From: an uncultured Prevotella sp.
Lineage (GTDB): Bacteria > Bacteroidota > Bacteroidia > Bacteroidales > Bacteroidaceae
Assembly: GCA_947303825.1 (NCBI GenBank)
Contig: CAMYZK010000023.1
Coordinates: 1-15,534 of the forward strand
DNA: 15,534 nt
Direction of reading: 5' to 3'
Position 1 is the first letter of the stretch, and the number at the start of each line of letters is the position of its first letter. Shown piece after piece: positions 1-9,908 of the stretch. The translations under genes and the position numbers were made by a program. Below the pieces are notes generated by a model. It was not told where the DNA came from, ran no database searches, and saw only the letters and a list, made by a program, of their open reading frames with translations.

Positions 1-1198
1 GCACGGCAGTGGTGTGGAGTGCCGGCTCGTAGAGCTGCTCCCAGTTGGCCTGTGCACCATGAGAAACGCCCCCGCCCTTGTTGCCCTTGTCAAAGGGGTT
101 GTAGTTGGGATTATACTGCACACGCGGCATCTGCACCGCATCGTGCTGCTGGTCGAAGACGGGGATGTCGGGTCTCCCTTCTGTGTCGAAGTCTATCGAC
201 GGAATATCGCAGAAGCGCCCCAGGGCATCCTTGACAGAGGCAGACAGGAGGTGGAAGATGTCTTGCTCGTACTCAAACTTTATCTCCGTCTTTGTAGGAT
301 GAATGTTCACGTCGATGCTGGCAGGAGGCACCTCGAAATAAATGAAGTATGCCGGCTGCATACCCTCGGGCAGCATACGGTCGAAAGCATTTACCACAGC
401 CTTATGGAAATAGGGATGCCGCATGTAACGCCCGTTGACAAAAAAGAAGTTGTGTGCGCCTTTCTTCCGCGCAGCTTCAGGTTTCCCCACAAAGCCGTTG
501 ATGCGGCAAAGGGTTGTGCCTACGTCAACAGGCAACAGCTCTTGCGACACTTTCTTTCCATACACGTCGTTGATGCGCTGGCGCAACGAGCCCGAGCGCA
601 GGTTGAGCACCTCCTGCTGATTGCTGTAGAAGGAGAAGGCAATATCGGGATAAACCAGCACAATGCGCTCGAAAGCCGTAAGTATGTTGTTGAGTTCAGT
701 GGCATTGGTCTTGAGGAACTTCCTTCTGGCCGGTACATTGTAGAAGAGGTTGTCCACGCGGAAGTTGCTTCCCACGGGACATGCCGCAGGCTCCTGGCTT
801 ATCACCTTTGATGCATGCAGCACAATGGAGGTTCCCACTTCGTCGGCAGCCGTCCTGGACATGAGCGTAACCTGCGACACAGCAGCTATCGACGGCAGGG
901 CTTCGCCACGGAATCCCATGGTGTGAAGGGAGAAGAGGTCGTCGGCCTTAAGTATCTTTGATGTGGCATGACGCTCAAAAGCCAGGCGTGCGTCGGTTTC
1001 CGACATACCACAGCCATCGTCGATAACCTGTATCGAGGTGCGACCGGCATCTGCCACAATAACCTTTATATTGTGGGCACCGGCATCAATGGCATTCTCT
1101 ACCAGCTCCTTCACTACTGAGGCGGGGCGCTGTATCACCTCGCCGGCAGCAATCTGGTTTGCCACGGAGTCAGGTAAGAGATGGATAATATCGGACAT
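1..1198 (-). CDS. mutL: DNA mismatch repair protein MutL, N-terminal part (truncated by window edge)
   Basis: MutL is the GHKL-family ATPase that links MutS mismatch recognition to strand incision. The window holds the first 399 codons; the 3' end lies beyond base 1. Reading from the ATG at 1198, I see the ATP-binding motifs in order: [10 protein letters not shown] (about residues 31-40, with the catalytic Glu and the Asn for Mg), DDGCGM (60-65) and GFRGEAL (95-101). The transducer domain follows, with a [17 protein letters not shown] segment and [12 protein letters not shown]. The C-terminal dimerisation/endonuclease domain, where DQHAxxE would sit, is not in view, so its nicking ability cannot be judged. 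The start is supported by the family opening [21 protein letters not shown]. It is the last visible gene of the guaB-to-mutL run, 86 bases after the small membrane protein gene, and no clear TAnnTTTG promoter lies in that gap. Confidence 0.97.
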   Translation of the reverse strand, partial: MSDIIHLLPDSVANQIAAGEVIQRPASVVKELVENAIDAGAHNIKVIVADAGRTSIQVIDDGCGMSETDARLAFERHATSKILKADDLFSLHTMGFRGEALPSIAAVSQVTLMSRTAADEVGTSIVLHASKVISQEPAACPVGSNFRVDNLFYNVPARRKFLKTNATELNNILTAFERIVLVYPDIAFSFYSNQQEVLNLRSGSLRQRINDVYGKKVSQELLPVDVGTTLCRINGFVGKPEAARKKGAHNFFFVNGRYMRHPYFHKAVVNAFDRMLPEGMQPAYFIYFEVPPASIDVNIHPTKTEIKFEYEQDIFHLLSASVKDALGRFCDIPSIDFDTEGRPDIPVFDQQHDAVQMPRVQYNPNYNPFDKGNKGGGVSHGAQANWEQLYEPALHTTAV

Positions 1199-1226
1199 TC
1201 GCTTGCGGTTTTTTACACATTATTTA

Positions 1227-1249
1227 ATATACGTGCGCGCGTGCGCATG
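1227..1249. other. Alternating purine-pyrimidine tract in the gap before mutL
   Basis: Twenty-three consecutive bases alternate strictly between purine and pyrimidine. The core is GTGCGCGCGTGCGC, flanked by ATATA on one side. Such tracts can adopt Z-DNA under supercoiling. The tract lies about 30-50 bases upstream of the mutL ATG in the 86-base gap. No function is shown; it may simply be a compositional quirk. Confidence 0.4.
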
Positions 1250-1284
1250 AATGAACCTCGGTACTGCGGCACAAGCACAGCGCA

Positions 1285-1512
1285 TCATGCCTTGGAGTAG
1301 ATTATGAGCAACGCCACAGCGGTGAGGATAAGCAATACCGACAAGAGCATAGGCACGCTGACAGCAGCAAGTCCCTTCCTCCTCTTCCTAGGCGGGAACA
1401 CAGCAGGCCTGACAGCCGATTTGTTCCCAGACTCGCCGTTTCCGGACGCATGTCCTGCAAGGTGCTCCTCATAATAGATGGGGCGGTGAGCAAACGGGCG
1501 CGGCTTCCTCAT
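1285..1512 (-). CDS. Small single-pass membrane protein, conserved-position hypothetical
   Basis: This is a 75-residue protein of unknown function. Residues 1-46 are polar and basic, opening MRKPRPFAHRPIYYEEHL and ending with a PPRKRRKG cluster. A hydrophobic stretch follows at about residues 49-72 (AVSVPMLLSVLLILTAVALL), ending just before the C-terminus. The basic cluster before the helix predicts a cytoplasmic N-terminus and a tail-anchored or single-pass topology. It starts 9 bases after the OstA-like gene stops, so it is almost surely co-transcribed with the envelope block. From memory, Bacteroides and Prevotella carry a similarly small protein, beginning with a K/R-K-P-R motif, between the OstA-like gene and mutL; I could not check this. 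An accessory role in envelope assembly is inference from position only. Confidence 0.8.
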   Translation of the reverse strand: MRKPRPFAHRPIYYEEHLAGHASGNGESGNKSAVRPAVFPPRKRRKGLAAVSVPMLLSVLLILTAVALLIIYSKA

Positions 1513-1521
1513 ATACGTATA

Positions 1522-3147
1522 TCATTTCTCTTTCTCTTCTCTCTTCTTACCCCGCCAGATAAAGACATCGTCCTTGTTGAGCGGACGCACGTAATCGTAC
1601 CAGGCAAAGCCATCCAGCTCACGCTTTGCGGGTGGTATCTGCGACATGGGATACATGGTACCATCGGCCTTCGGAGTCCAGATGCGGCTCATCTTGCCCA
1701 CACTGTCCATAAAGACACGCATCTCGTTTGTCTCCATATAGACCAGACCCACATAGCTGCTGTCGCCCTTTTCTTCAGGATAATAGACCGTAACGACGTT
1801 GTCCTTGGCCTGAGCCTCGTGTATGTGTCCGTCGGTGAAGAAGGCAAACATCTCCCTTGACGACACCTGGTTGTAGCATTTCTCCTTTGGAAGTTTCTCT
1901 ATGGAGAAGGCGTTGCCTATGACATGTGCATGGTCAATGACCGAGTCTTTCATAAACACATCAATGCGGTCGCCAACAAGCTGCTGGTTCATGTTCCAGG
2001 TTATGGGGTCGCCATACATGGTCATGCACGAATCGAGTGTGGAATAGACAAGAGAGTCGCAAACAGCCTGTACGTCAACCCTGTAGGCGCGCACCTTGTT
2101 GTATGCATGAAGCACGCGATATACAGAGTCGGTGTCATGATTGAATGAGAACATCTTAATGGTATCGCCATGCACCCAGAGCGTGTCTCGCTGCGAATAG
2201 TCGATGGCCAGTGCCTTATCAGTGCAGACGGCATAGCCTATGCTGTCCTCATAGTGGCCGTAGTCGCACTTCATGGTATACTTGTTTGTGGGGTCTTGAT
2301 ATACCACATTACGGAAAGCCTCACTCACACCACTCTTGCCGTTGTGCCAGATGCTGTCGCCAACAAGTGTGCGTCCCTGGTTTTCCAGTCTGGAAGGCTT
2401 GAGCAGAATGGAAATCTCTGTATTGCTACTATAGTATCCTGACTCGGAATAGATATGGCTCTTTCCCGATACAATATTGGAAGGACCCACTATGTGTGCC
2501 CTTTTAGTACGAGTGTCATAGTAAAGGGAGTCGGTGGTGAGGTGCATCTTCTGCCGGCCCTTGTCCTTCTCAACCATGTCAACACTGAAATAGAACATGG
2601 CCATCTTGGTATCGGTGTGATACTCTCCCCACTCGCTCTTCAGCACGGTGTTATTGTCATAGAGCGTACCGTTGTTCTCAAAATAACCGATGTTGAACGG
2701 CCTCTCATAGATAAGGTTGTTGGTCTCCAAGCGGGTCTTGCGATGTATGAGCACCACATTCTCGTGGGCCTCCATCACCTGCTTTTGTCCATTGTAGAAC
2801 CCCTGGTCGCTCACCAGCGACAGCGTGTCGCCCTGTAGCATCTTGACATGGCCCCATGCCTCAAAGCAGTTATCGTCTTCGAAGAAGTTGGCACTGTCGC
2901 AGAACAGCCTTGCTCCGTCGTGCTCGAACTCCACCTTTCCGGTAAGCACCTGTGCACCGTTGTTCTTGAACTTGTCGTAGCGCAGCTCATCGGCATGAAT
3001 GAGGTAGACACGCTTGGGGTCGCCCTTCTTTGTGGGAGGTCGCTCAGGCAGGACTGCCGAACACACTATCAGGCACAGCGCACACAGAAGCACCGTTGCG
3101 ATGCTTCTGCTGCCCTTTACGTCTGTGTATAGTCTGTTTTCTCTCAA
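1522..3147 (-). CDS. OstA/LptA-like envelope protein (LPS transport family, Bacteroidetes type)
   Basis: This is a secreted or membrane-anchored beta-rich protein. After a basic N-terminus comes a hydrophobic signal segment (SIATVLLCALCLIVCSAV). An OstA/LptA-like region then begins at VYLIHADELRYDKF and continues through repeated beta-strand phrases such as GKVEFEHDGARLFCDSANFF and AWGHVKMLQGDTL. LptA/OstA domains bind lipid A and form the periplasmic bridge of LPS export. The rest continues as similar strand-like repeats, and the tail is charged (GKKREEKEK). No LptD beta-barrel C-terminus is evident. Start choice: an ATG at 3207 would overlap the upstream isomerase gene by 50 bases and give a 37-residue pre-signal stretch. 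The in-frame TTG at 3147 gives 541 residues, a compact signal peptide and a 10-base gap matching the 9-11-base gaps elsewhere in this run. I prefer TTG, but the 561-residue form remains possible. Confidence 0.88.
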   Translation of the reverse strand: MRENRLYTDVKGSRSIATVLLCALCLIVCSAVLPERPPTKKGDPKRVYLIHADELRYDKFKNNGAQVLTGKVEFEHDGARLFCDSANFFEDDNCFEAWGHVKMLQGDTLSLVSDQGFYNGQKQVMEAHENVVLIHRKTRLETNNLIYERPFNIGYFENNGTLYDNNTVLKSEWGEYHTDTKMAMFYFSVDMVEKDKGRQKMHLTTDSLYYDTRTKRAHIVGPSNIVSGKSHIYSESGYYSSNTEISILLKPSRLENQGRTLVGDSIWHNGKSGVSEAFRNVVYQDPTNKYTMKCDYGHYEDSIGYAVCTDKALAIDYSQRDTLWVHGDTIKMFSFNHDTDSVYRVLHAYNKVRAYRVDVQAVCDSLVYSTLDSCMTMYGDPITWNMNQQLVGDRIDVFMKDSVIDHAHVIGNAFSIEKLPKEKCYNQVSSREMFAFFTDGHIHEAQAKDNVVTVYYPEEKGDSSYVGLVYMETNEMRVFMDSVGKMSRIWTPKADGTMYPMSQIPPAKRELDGFAWYDYVRPLNKDDVFIWRGKKREEKEK

Positions 3148-3157
3148 TTCTTTAACT

Positions 3158-4603
3158 CTACCTCGACCACCCCTCGTATTCAAACTTACAGTCCTTATAC
3201 TGGTCATTGAGTCTCACGTATGTGCTCTTTATCTTGCGCACCACCCAGTCGTGCAGGAAATCAGCCCTTCGTTTCTCTATCACCACGTCTTTCATCACCT
3301 GGAAGTCTTCCGTGACGTTGGCCCTGTGCCCCGGCACCCTGTTCTTAAGTTTAGCCACCACGCAGACCGTCTTTCCCATCGAGTTTATCATCTTGAACGG
3401 TGCAGAGATCTGCCCCACCTGCAGTGTGTCTACGGCTCTCGCCACTTCAGGCGGAAGCTCCTGCATCTTGAATCGAGAGGTCTGCTGTCCGCGTTCATTA
3501 CGGTTGGCCATCAGCCCTCGGTTGTTGCGTGTGTCCTTATCGTCGGAGAAGATTGAGACGGCATCTTCAAAGGTATATGTTCCTGTGAACTGTTCCCTCA
3601 GCGGCTTTGGTGGCAGGCCTGCCTTGACATCGGCCACTATAGAGTCGAGCCGAGCCATCGACACGGCGATGGCCGAGTCGCCTACTACAGGCTTGCGCAA
3701 TATGTGGCGTAGCTTCACCTTGTCGCCGCGCTTGTCGATAAGCTGTATGATATGGAAGCCATAGCCCGACTCCACAATCTTTGACACTCGCTTCGGATCG
3801 GTAAGGTTGAAGGCCACGGCAGCAAATGCGGGGTCGAGCACCCCACGGCCCACATAGTCCATCTCGCCTCCATTGCGCCTGGAGCCCGGGTCTTCCGAGT
3901 ACAGCCTGGCAAGTGTAGAGAACGATGTCTCTCCCTTGTTAACACGCTCGGTATAGCTTCTAAGCTCCTCTTTCACCCTGTTTATCTCTTCTGCGGTGAT
4001 TTGTGGCATCTGCGTTATTATCTGCACCTCCACCTCTGTTGGCACGAAAGGTATGCTGTCTTCGGGCATGTCCTTGAAATAGCGTCTCACCTCAGCAGGA
4101 GTGACAGCGATGTCCTGCACCAGCTTCTGCTTCATCTTCTGTATCAGCAGCTGGTCGCGCAGGTCATCGTGCATAGACTGGCGTATCTCGCTCAGGCTCT
4201 GCTTGCGGTACTCCTCAAGCTTCTCTCGCGAGCCTATCTGCTCCACCATATATTCTATGCGTGTCTCAATCTCTGAGGCAATATCATTCTCGGTGACATC
4301 CTTGTCTATACTGTCGATGGCAGCCTGATGGAGGAAGAGCTTCTGCACAGCCAGCTGTTCAGGAATGGAGCAGTCGGGGTCGCCACTCCAACGCATACCC
4401 TCCATAGCCGACTGTATGCGCGTCACCTCGATGTCGCTCTTGAGTATAGCCTCGTCGCCAACTACCCACACCACCTCGTCGACAATCGACGAGAGTGAGT
4501 CACGACGCTGTGCCTCCGCACCGCCTGCCCACAACATTAAGAGGGAAGTGAGGACCAGCGCCCTCGCCCATTTACAAGAAAAAAATGTATTAAAGTTCAT
4601 CAT
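3158..4603 (-). CDS. SurA-like periplasmic peptidyl-prolyl isomerase/chaperone, two parvulin modules
   Basis: This is a 481-residue secreted chaperone of the SurA/PpiC kind, expected to escort outer-membrane proteins through the periplasm. A signal peptide covers about residues 1-31, cleaving after AEA before QRRD. A SurA-type N-terminal helical region follows (VDEVVWVVGDEAILKSDIE, to about 170). The first parvulin domain (about 188-300) carries the family phrases ARLYSEDPGS, GGEMDYVGRG, DPAFAAVAF and GYGFHIIQL. A second, more divergent parvulin-like module follows (about 295-425): KVKLRHIL, then a version in which the usual GGxLG phrase reads NNRGLMAN, then LQVGQISAPF. The second module may be a substrate-binding copy without isomerase activity (inference). 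The gene starts 11 bases after the upstream parvulin gene stops, and two Met codons (4603, 4600) are equally possible starts. Confidence 0.93.
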   Translation of the reverse strand: MMNFNTFFSCKWARALVLTSLLMLWAGGAEAQRRDSLSSIVDEVVWVVGDEAILKSDIEVTRIQSAMEGMRWSGDPDCSIPEQLAVQKLFLHQAAIDSIDKDVTENDIASEIETRIEYMVEQIGSREKLEEYRKQSLSEIRQSMHDDLRDQLLIQKMKQKLVQDIAVTPAEVRRYFKDMPEDSIPFVPTEVEVQIITQMPQITAEEINRVKEELRSYTERVNKGETSFSTLARLYSEDPGSRRNGGEMDYVGRGVLDPAFAAVAFNLTDPKRVSKIVESGYGFHIIQLIDKRGDKVKLRHILRKPVVGDSAIAVSMARLDSIVADVKAGLPPKPLREQFTGTYTFEDAVSIFSDDKDTRNNRGLMANRNERGQQTSRFKMQELPPEVARAVDTLQVGQISAPFKMINSMGKTVCVVAKLKNRVPGHRANVTEDFQVMKDVVIEKRRADFLHDWVVRKIKSTYVRLNDQYKDCKFEYEGWSR

Positions 4604-4614
4604 TCAGCCTGGTG

Positions 4615-6036
4615 TCAGTGGTTGTTAACAGTCTTGAGCACCTTCTTGTTTACTTTGAACTTATATCTCTTCCTGAGCTGTGCCACCCACTCCTTTTCCA
4701 GCATTTCCTGATAGTCGGCCACGACGAGTCCCTTCACATCGGTATAGTCCTCCGGACCGTCCTTGAGCATCTTTCCAAAGACAGCGTTTATGGGATAGTC
4801 CTTAAGATGGTTGACGGTAGTGTCGCGGTGGAACACTATACTGTCTACGAGAGCGTTGTCGCCCTGCTTGAAGATGCCTTTCTCCACACGAATGCGAATG
4901 ACCGAGTCGCTGTTGAATGTCTTCCTCAGTGCCTCTGCCCACTGGTCGAAAGGCAGGTCGCGCACGCAGTCGGCCACGGCCTTCACATCGCTCTGCTGCT
5001 TCACATGGTATGCCATGCCTTTATAGCGTGGCTGGTCCCAGGCATACTTCTTTGAGTTGGAGGCAAAGAACCTGCGCAGTCCGTCCTCGTCCTTGGCACC
5101 CTTGTCCCATACCAGCTTGTTGCTTATCTCATAGAGCAGCAGCCCGTCGTGGTACTCCTGTATAAGATACTTCAGGTCGTTGTCTTTCTTTGTAAGCTTC
5201 TTTGTCTGCTTGTCAATGTATTTCTCCTGGGTCATCTTTCCGTTGGAGGCGTTCACTATCTCGTCAATCTTCTGCTTGGCAATGATGTCACGCATGTTGC
5301 GTTGCTCCATAAACTTGAAGATGGCTTCGCGATGATGTTCGAAAGGCTCGAGCATCTTGCGTTCTTTCATCAAGATGATGTGATAGCCAAAGGGTGACTT
5401 CACCACGGGCGACATCTCTCCGGGCTGCAGTGCAAACGCCGCATCCTCGTACTCCTTGACAAACTGTCCGCGCTGCACGAAAGGCAGCTCGCCCCCCATG
5501 CGTGCCGACCCGGGGTCGGCAGAGTATTTCGTTGCCAGTGAAGCGAAGTCTCCTCCATTCTTCAACACCGTGTAGATAGAGTCGGCCAGATTCTTTGCGG
5601 CATCCCACTCGGCCTTCGGTGCCTGCTGCCCGGCCTTGATAAGGATATGTGCAGTCTTGACAAGACCGTCGGGGCCAATGCGCTCCACCGTCTCGTCGTA
5701 TATCTTATGTGCCTCCTTCTCCATGTCGGCATCGTTGACGAGGAGAGGCAGCACCTGCTGGTCGCGGTACTGTGCAAACTCCTTCTTATACGATGTGAGG
5801 GTGTCGTAGTGTTCAGCAAGGGCAGCCTCAACCTTCAGCTTATAGTTGATGAAGAGGTCAACATATTCGTCTACCGATTTCTTGTCGATAACACCTTCAG
5901 AGTTGTTCTTGTTGAAAGAATACTCAAACTCTGAGCGGAGCACCTTCTTCCCGTTAACCTTCATGATGACGGGGTCGCTCTGTGCAGCCGCAACGCCGCA
6001 AAACAAGCATGCGGCAAAAAGCATTTTCAGTTTCAT
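4615..6036 (-). CDS. Secreted parvulin-type peptidyl-prolyl isomerase, one PpiC domain
   Basis: This 473-residue protein has an N-terminal signal peptide (MKLKMLFAACLFCGVAAAQ, cleavage likely after residue 18; the Cys residues do not fit a lipobox). Residues 19-120 form a SurA_N-like helical region (PVIMKVNGKKVLRSEFEYSF). A single well-conserved parvulin domain occupies about 127-227, with VKTAHILIKAG, FASLATKYSADPGSARMGG, LPFVQRGQF, FALQPGEMSPVVKSPFGYHIILM. The C-terminal half (about 230-473) is charged and helical, ends in a Lys-rich segment (RKRYKFKVNKKV), and lacks a recognisable second isomerase domain. It probably acts in the periplasm together with the SurA-like protein encoded 11 bases downstream. 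Its start lies 11 bases after the guaB stop, so its expression should follow the guaB promoter. The exact partition of work between the two isomerases is unknown. Confidence 0.93.
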   Translation of the reverse strand: MKLKMLFAACLFCGVAAAQSDPVIMKVNGKKVLRSEFEYSFNKNNSEGVIDKKSVDEYVDLFINYKLKVEAALAEHYDTLTSYKKEFAQYRDQQVLPLLVNDADMEKEAHKIYDETVERIGPDGLVKTAHILIKAGQQAPKAEWDAAKNLADSIYTVLKNGGDFASLATKYSADPGSARMGGELPFVQRGQFVKEYEDAAFALQPGEMSPVVKSPFGYHIILMKERKMLEPFEHHREAIFKFMEQRNMRDIIAKQKIDEIVNASNGKMTQEKYIDKQTKKLTKKDNDLKYLIQEYHDGLLLYEISNKLVWDKGAKDEDGLRRFFASNSKKYAWDQPRYKGMAYHVKQQSDVKAVADCVRDLPFDQWAEALRKTFNSDSVIRIRVEKGIFKQGDNALVDSIVFHRDTTVNHLKDYPINAVFGKMLKDGPEDYTDVKGLVVADYQEMLEKEWVAQLRKRYKFKVNKKVLKTVNNH

Positions 6037-6047
6037 TTCTATATGTC

Positions 6048-7547
<1,500 letters not shown>

Positions 7548-7557
7548 TTATTGCGTG

Positions 7558-7565
7558 CAAAGGTA
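7558..7565 (-). promoter_or_regulatory. Promoter -7 box for guaB
   Basis: On the minus strand the sequence reads TACCTTTG, an exact match to the Bacteroidetes primary sigma factor -7 consensus TAnnTTTG, 28 bases upstream of the guaB ATG. Transcription should begin a few bases after the box, leaving a short leader. No TTTG is found at the -33 position, which lies inside the heptamer repeats. The surrounding block GCGTGCAAAGGTACAAAA (plus strand) recurs at purF with one difference. Confidence 0.75.
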
Positions 7566-7572
7566 CAAAAAA

Positions 7573-7702
7573 GTTAGGAGTTAGGTGTTAGGAGTTAGGA
7601 GTTTTTTTAACTAAGTTAGGAGTTAAGAGTTAGGAGTTAGGAGTTTTTAACATGTACCCCGCACAACACCTAATTCCTAACTCCTAATTCCTAACTCCTA
7701 AC
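7573..7702. repeat. Heptamer repeat array with inverted copies between recQ and guaB
   Basis: Plus-strand bases 7573-7600 are four heptamers GTTAGGA (the second is GTTAGGT), followed by a T run. Bases 7615-7642 are four more (the second is GTTAAGA), again followed by a T run. Bases 7668-7702 are five heptamers in the opposite orientation (ACCTAAT, then TCCTAAC/TCCTAAT). The direct and inverted clusters can pair into a stem of roughly 30 bp or more with a loop of about 20 bases, in DNA or in the recQ transcript. In the recQ direction the first cluster is followed by TTTTTT, so the structure could also end recQ transcripts. The array begins only 7 bases upstream of the guaB -7 box. It encodes nothing. 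Confidence 0.9.
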
Positions 7703-7707
7703 TCAAA

Positions 7708-9888
7708 TCAGTTAGCCATGTCGCTGATGTACTTGATGCGCACCAGGCGTATCTCGTCCTCGGAGAAGTCTGCACAGAACTCCTTGTAGGCAGCCTTCAG
7801 GTCGTCTTTCTCCTGCGAGGCCAGGAAGTCGCAGATGTCAGCCACGTCATCGCGGTCCATGACATCATAGACGAAGTAGTCGATGTTTATCTTGTTTCCG
7901 CTGTAGAGCACTATACCTTCCAGCTCGTCGAGCAGCTCCTCAAAGTCTATGCCTAGAGCATTGGCGATATCGTCGAGAGCTATACGCCGGTCTATGTTCT
8001 GCAGTATCTTCAGCTTGCGCATGGAGTCCTTGGCCTTGGTGCGCACCCTGAGGTCCGACTGTCGCTCTATCTCGTTCTCCACACAGTAGCGTTTTATCAG
8101 GTTGACAAAATCCTTGGCGTATGGCTGTCGCGTCTTTCCATCGCCCACTCCCTGGATATTCTTCAGCTCCTCAAGGGTGATGGGGTAGTAAGTAGCCATC
8201 TGCTCTATGCTCACATCCTGGAAGATGACGTATGGCGGGCGGTTGAGTTTTCTCGACCATTTCTTCCTCAGGTCGTGGAGCATGGCCGAAAGTGTAGGGT
8301 CGAGGGCACTTGTTCCTCCCTCGGCACTGACCTCGTCATCCTCGTTGAACTCGTGGTCCATCATCACCATAAAGGTCTGCGGATTCTTGATGAACTTCTT
8401 TCCCGCACTGGTAACCTTCAGCAGACCGTAGTTCTCCACTTCTTTCTTCAGATAGCCCAAGATGAGTGCCTGCCTCAGCACAGGATTCCATATCTTCGGG
8501 TCGTCGTCCTCTCCCGAGCCGAAGGTATCAAGACTCTCATGGTGGTGAGCCAGCACCTCGTCGGTCTCGCGGCCTGTGATGAAGTCTATGACATAGTCTG
8601 TACGGAAGTTCTCCTTTATCGACAGTATTGCCTGAAGTGCAGTGACCAGCTGTTGCGATGCCTCTATCTTGTTGCCAGGATGCAGGCAGTTGTCGCAGTT
8701 GTGGCAGTTGTCTTCCTTATACTCCTCGCCAAAATAGTGCAACAGCATCTTTCGCCTGCACACCGACGTCTCGGCATACGCTGCCGTCTCCTGCAGCAGC
8801 TGGCGGCCAATGTCCTGCTCGGCCACGGGCTTGCCCTCCATAAACTTGTCGAGCTTCTGAAGGTCCTTATAGGAGTAGAACGCCAGGCATATTCCCTCGC
8901 CTCCATCGCGCCCGGCCCTGCCGGTCTCCTGATAGTATCCCTCCAGGCTCTTTGGTATGTCGTAGTGAATGACAAACCTCACGTCGGGCTTGTCTATGCC
9001 CATGCCGAAGGCAATGGTAGCCACAATGACATCTATCCGCTCCATGAGGAAGTCGTCCTGTGTCTGCGTGCGGGTAGAGGTGTCGAGTCCGGCATGATAG
9101 CACTGCGCCTTGATGTCGTTGGCCCGCAGCACCTCGGCCAGGTCTTCCACCTTCTTGCGCGACAGGCAGTATATGATGCCGCTCTTGCCTGTGTGCTGCT
9201 TTATGAAGCGCACTATATCCTTATCTATGTCTTTTGTCTTGGGGCGCACCTCATAATAGAGGTTAGGCCGGTTGAACGACGATTTGAACTCCTTGGCATC
9301 AACGATTCCCAGGTTTTTCTTTATGTCAGAGCGAACCTTGTCGGTGGCAGTGGCCGTAAGAGCAATGACCGGTGCCTGCCCTATTTCGTTGATGATAGGC
9401 CGGATGCGTCGGTATTCAGGCCGGAAGTCGTGTCCCCATTCCGATATGCAGTGAGCCTCGTCGATGGCATAGAACGACACTTTCACCGTACGCAGGAACT
9501 CCACGTTGTCTTCCTTGGTGAGCGACTCCGGAGCCACGTAGAGCAGCTTTGTCCTTCCCGCACGGATATCCTCCTTCACCTGATCGATGGCACCCTTGGT
9601 AAGCGACGAGTTGAGGAAGTGGGCAGTGCCCTCCTGCTCACTCAGGTGTGCAATGAAGTCCACCTGGTTCTTCATCAGTGCTATAAGCGGAGAGATGACG
9701 ATGGCCACGCCATCCATCAACAGCGAAGGCAACTGATAGCACAGCGACTTGCCGCCGCCGGTTGGCATAAGCACGAAAGTGTCGTTGCCTTCAAGCACAT
9801 TCTGTATAATGGCCTCCTGGTCACCCTTGAATGTGTCGAAGCCGAAGTATTTCTTCAGCGCAGCGCTTAGATTAGTTTTTATAGTCAT
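7708..9888 (-). CDS. recQ: ATP-dependent DNA helicase RecQ
   Basis: RecQ is a 3'-5' superfamily 2 helicase that acts in recombination and stalled-fork repair. Of the 726 residues, the helicase core shows Walker A MPTGGGKS (41-48), DEAH (143-146), the aromatic-rich loop phrase WGHDFRPEYR (151-160), TATAT (178-182), FGMGIDKPDVRFVIHYDIP (294-312) and ETGRAGRDGG (321-330). The RQC zinc site follows, with Cys377, Cys395, Cys398 and Cys401. The winged-helix region spans about 410-505. An HRDC domain lies at about 533-602 (LRKKWSRKLNRPPYVIFQD, NIQGVGDGKTRQPYAKDF). A C-terminal extension of about 120 residues follows HRDC, making the protein longer than E. coli RecQ (about 610); it looks helical and acidic, and I do not recognise a domain in it. 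The start is 20 bases after the clpX stop, suggesting co-transcription with clpX. Confidence 0.98.
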   Translation of the reverse strand: MTIKTNLSAALKKYFGFDTFKGDQEAIIQNVLEGNDTFVLMPTGGGKSLCYQLPSLLMDGVAIVISPLIALMKNQVDFIAHLSEQEGTAHFLNSSLTKGAIDQVKEDIRAGRTKLLYVAPESLTKEDNVEFLRTVKVSFYAIDEAHCISEWGHDFRPEYRRIRPIINEIGQAPVIALTATATDKVRSDIKKNLGIVDAKEFKSSFNRPNLYYEVRPKTKDIDKDIVRFIKQHTGKSGIIYCLSRKKVEDLAEVLRANDIKAQCYHAGLDTSTRTQTQDDFLMERIDVIVATIAFGMGIDKPDVRFVIHYDIPKSLEGYYQETGRAGRDGGEGICLAFYSYKDLQKLDKFMEGKPVAEQDIGRQLLQETAAYAETSVCRRKMLLHYFGEEYKEDNCHNCDNCLHPGNKIEASQQLVTALQAILSIKENFRTDYVIDFITGRETDEVLAHHHESLDTFGSGEDDDPKIWNPVLRQALILGYLKKEVENYGLLKVTSAGKKFIKNPQTFMVMMDHEFNEDDEVSAEGGTSALDPTLSAMLHDLRKKWSRKLNRPPYVIFQDVSIEQMATYYPITLEELKNIQGVGDGKTRQPYAKDFVNLIKRYCVENEIERQSDLRVRTKAKDSMRKLKILQNIDRRIALDDIANALGIDFEELLDELEGIVLYSGNKINIDYFVYDVMDRDDVADICDFLASQEKDDLKAAYKEFCADFSEDEIRLVRIKYISDMAN

Positions 9889-9908
9889 AGGCTTCTATCG
9901 GTAGGTTT

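Noticed and set aside
14-811. Open frame of 265 codons on the plus strand at the left edge
   Set aside because: The minus strand encodes MutL with all its ATPase motifs through the same bases.
7573-7702. Repeat array as a CRISPR
   Set aside because: The units are seven bases long, contiguous and without spacers; no cas genes are present.
8275-9870. Long open frame of 531 codons on the plus strand opposite recQ
   Set aside because: It is the antisense shadow of a fully recognisable RecQ. The composition is rich in His, Leu and Val as expected from reading this genome's codons backwards, with no domain or promoter.
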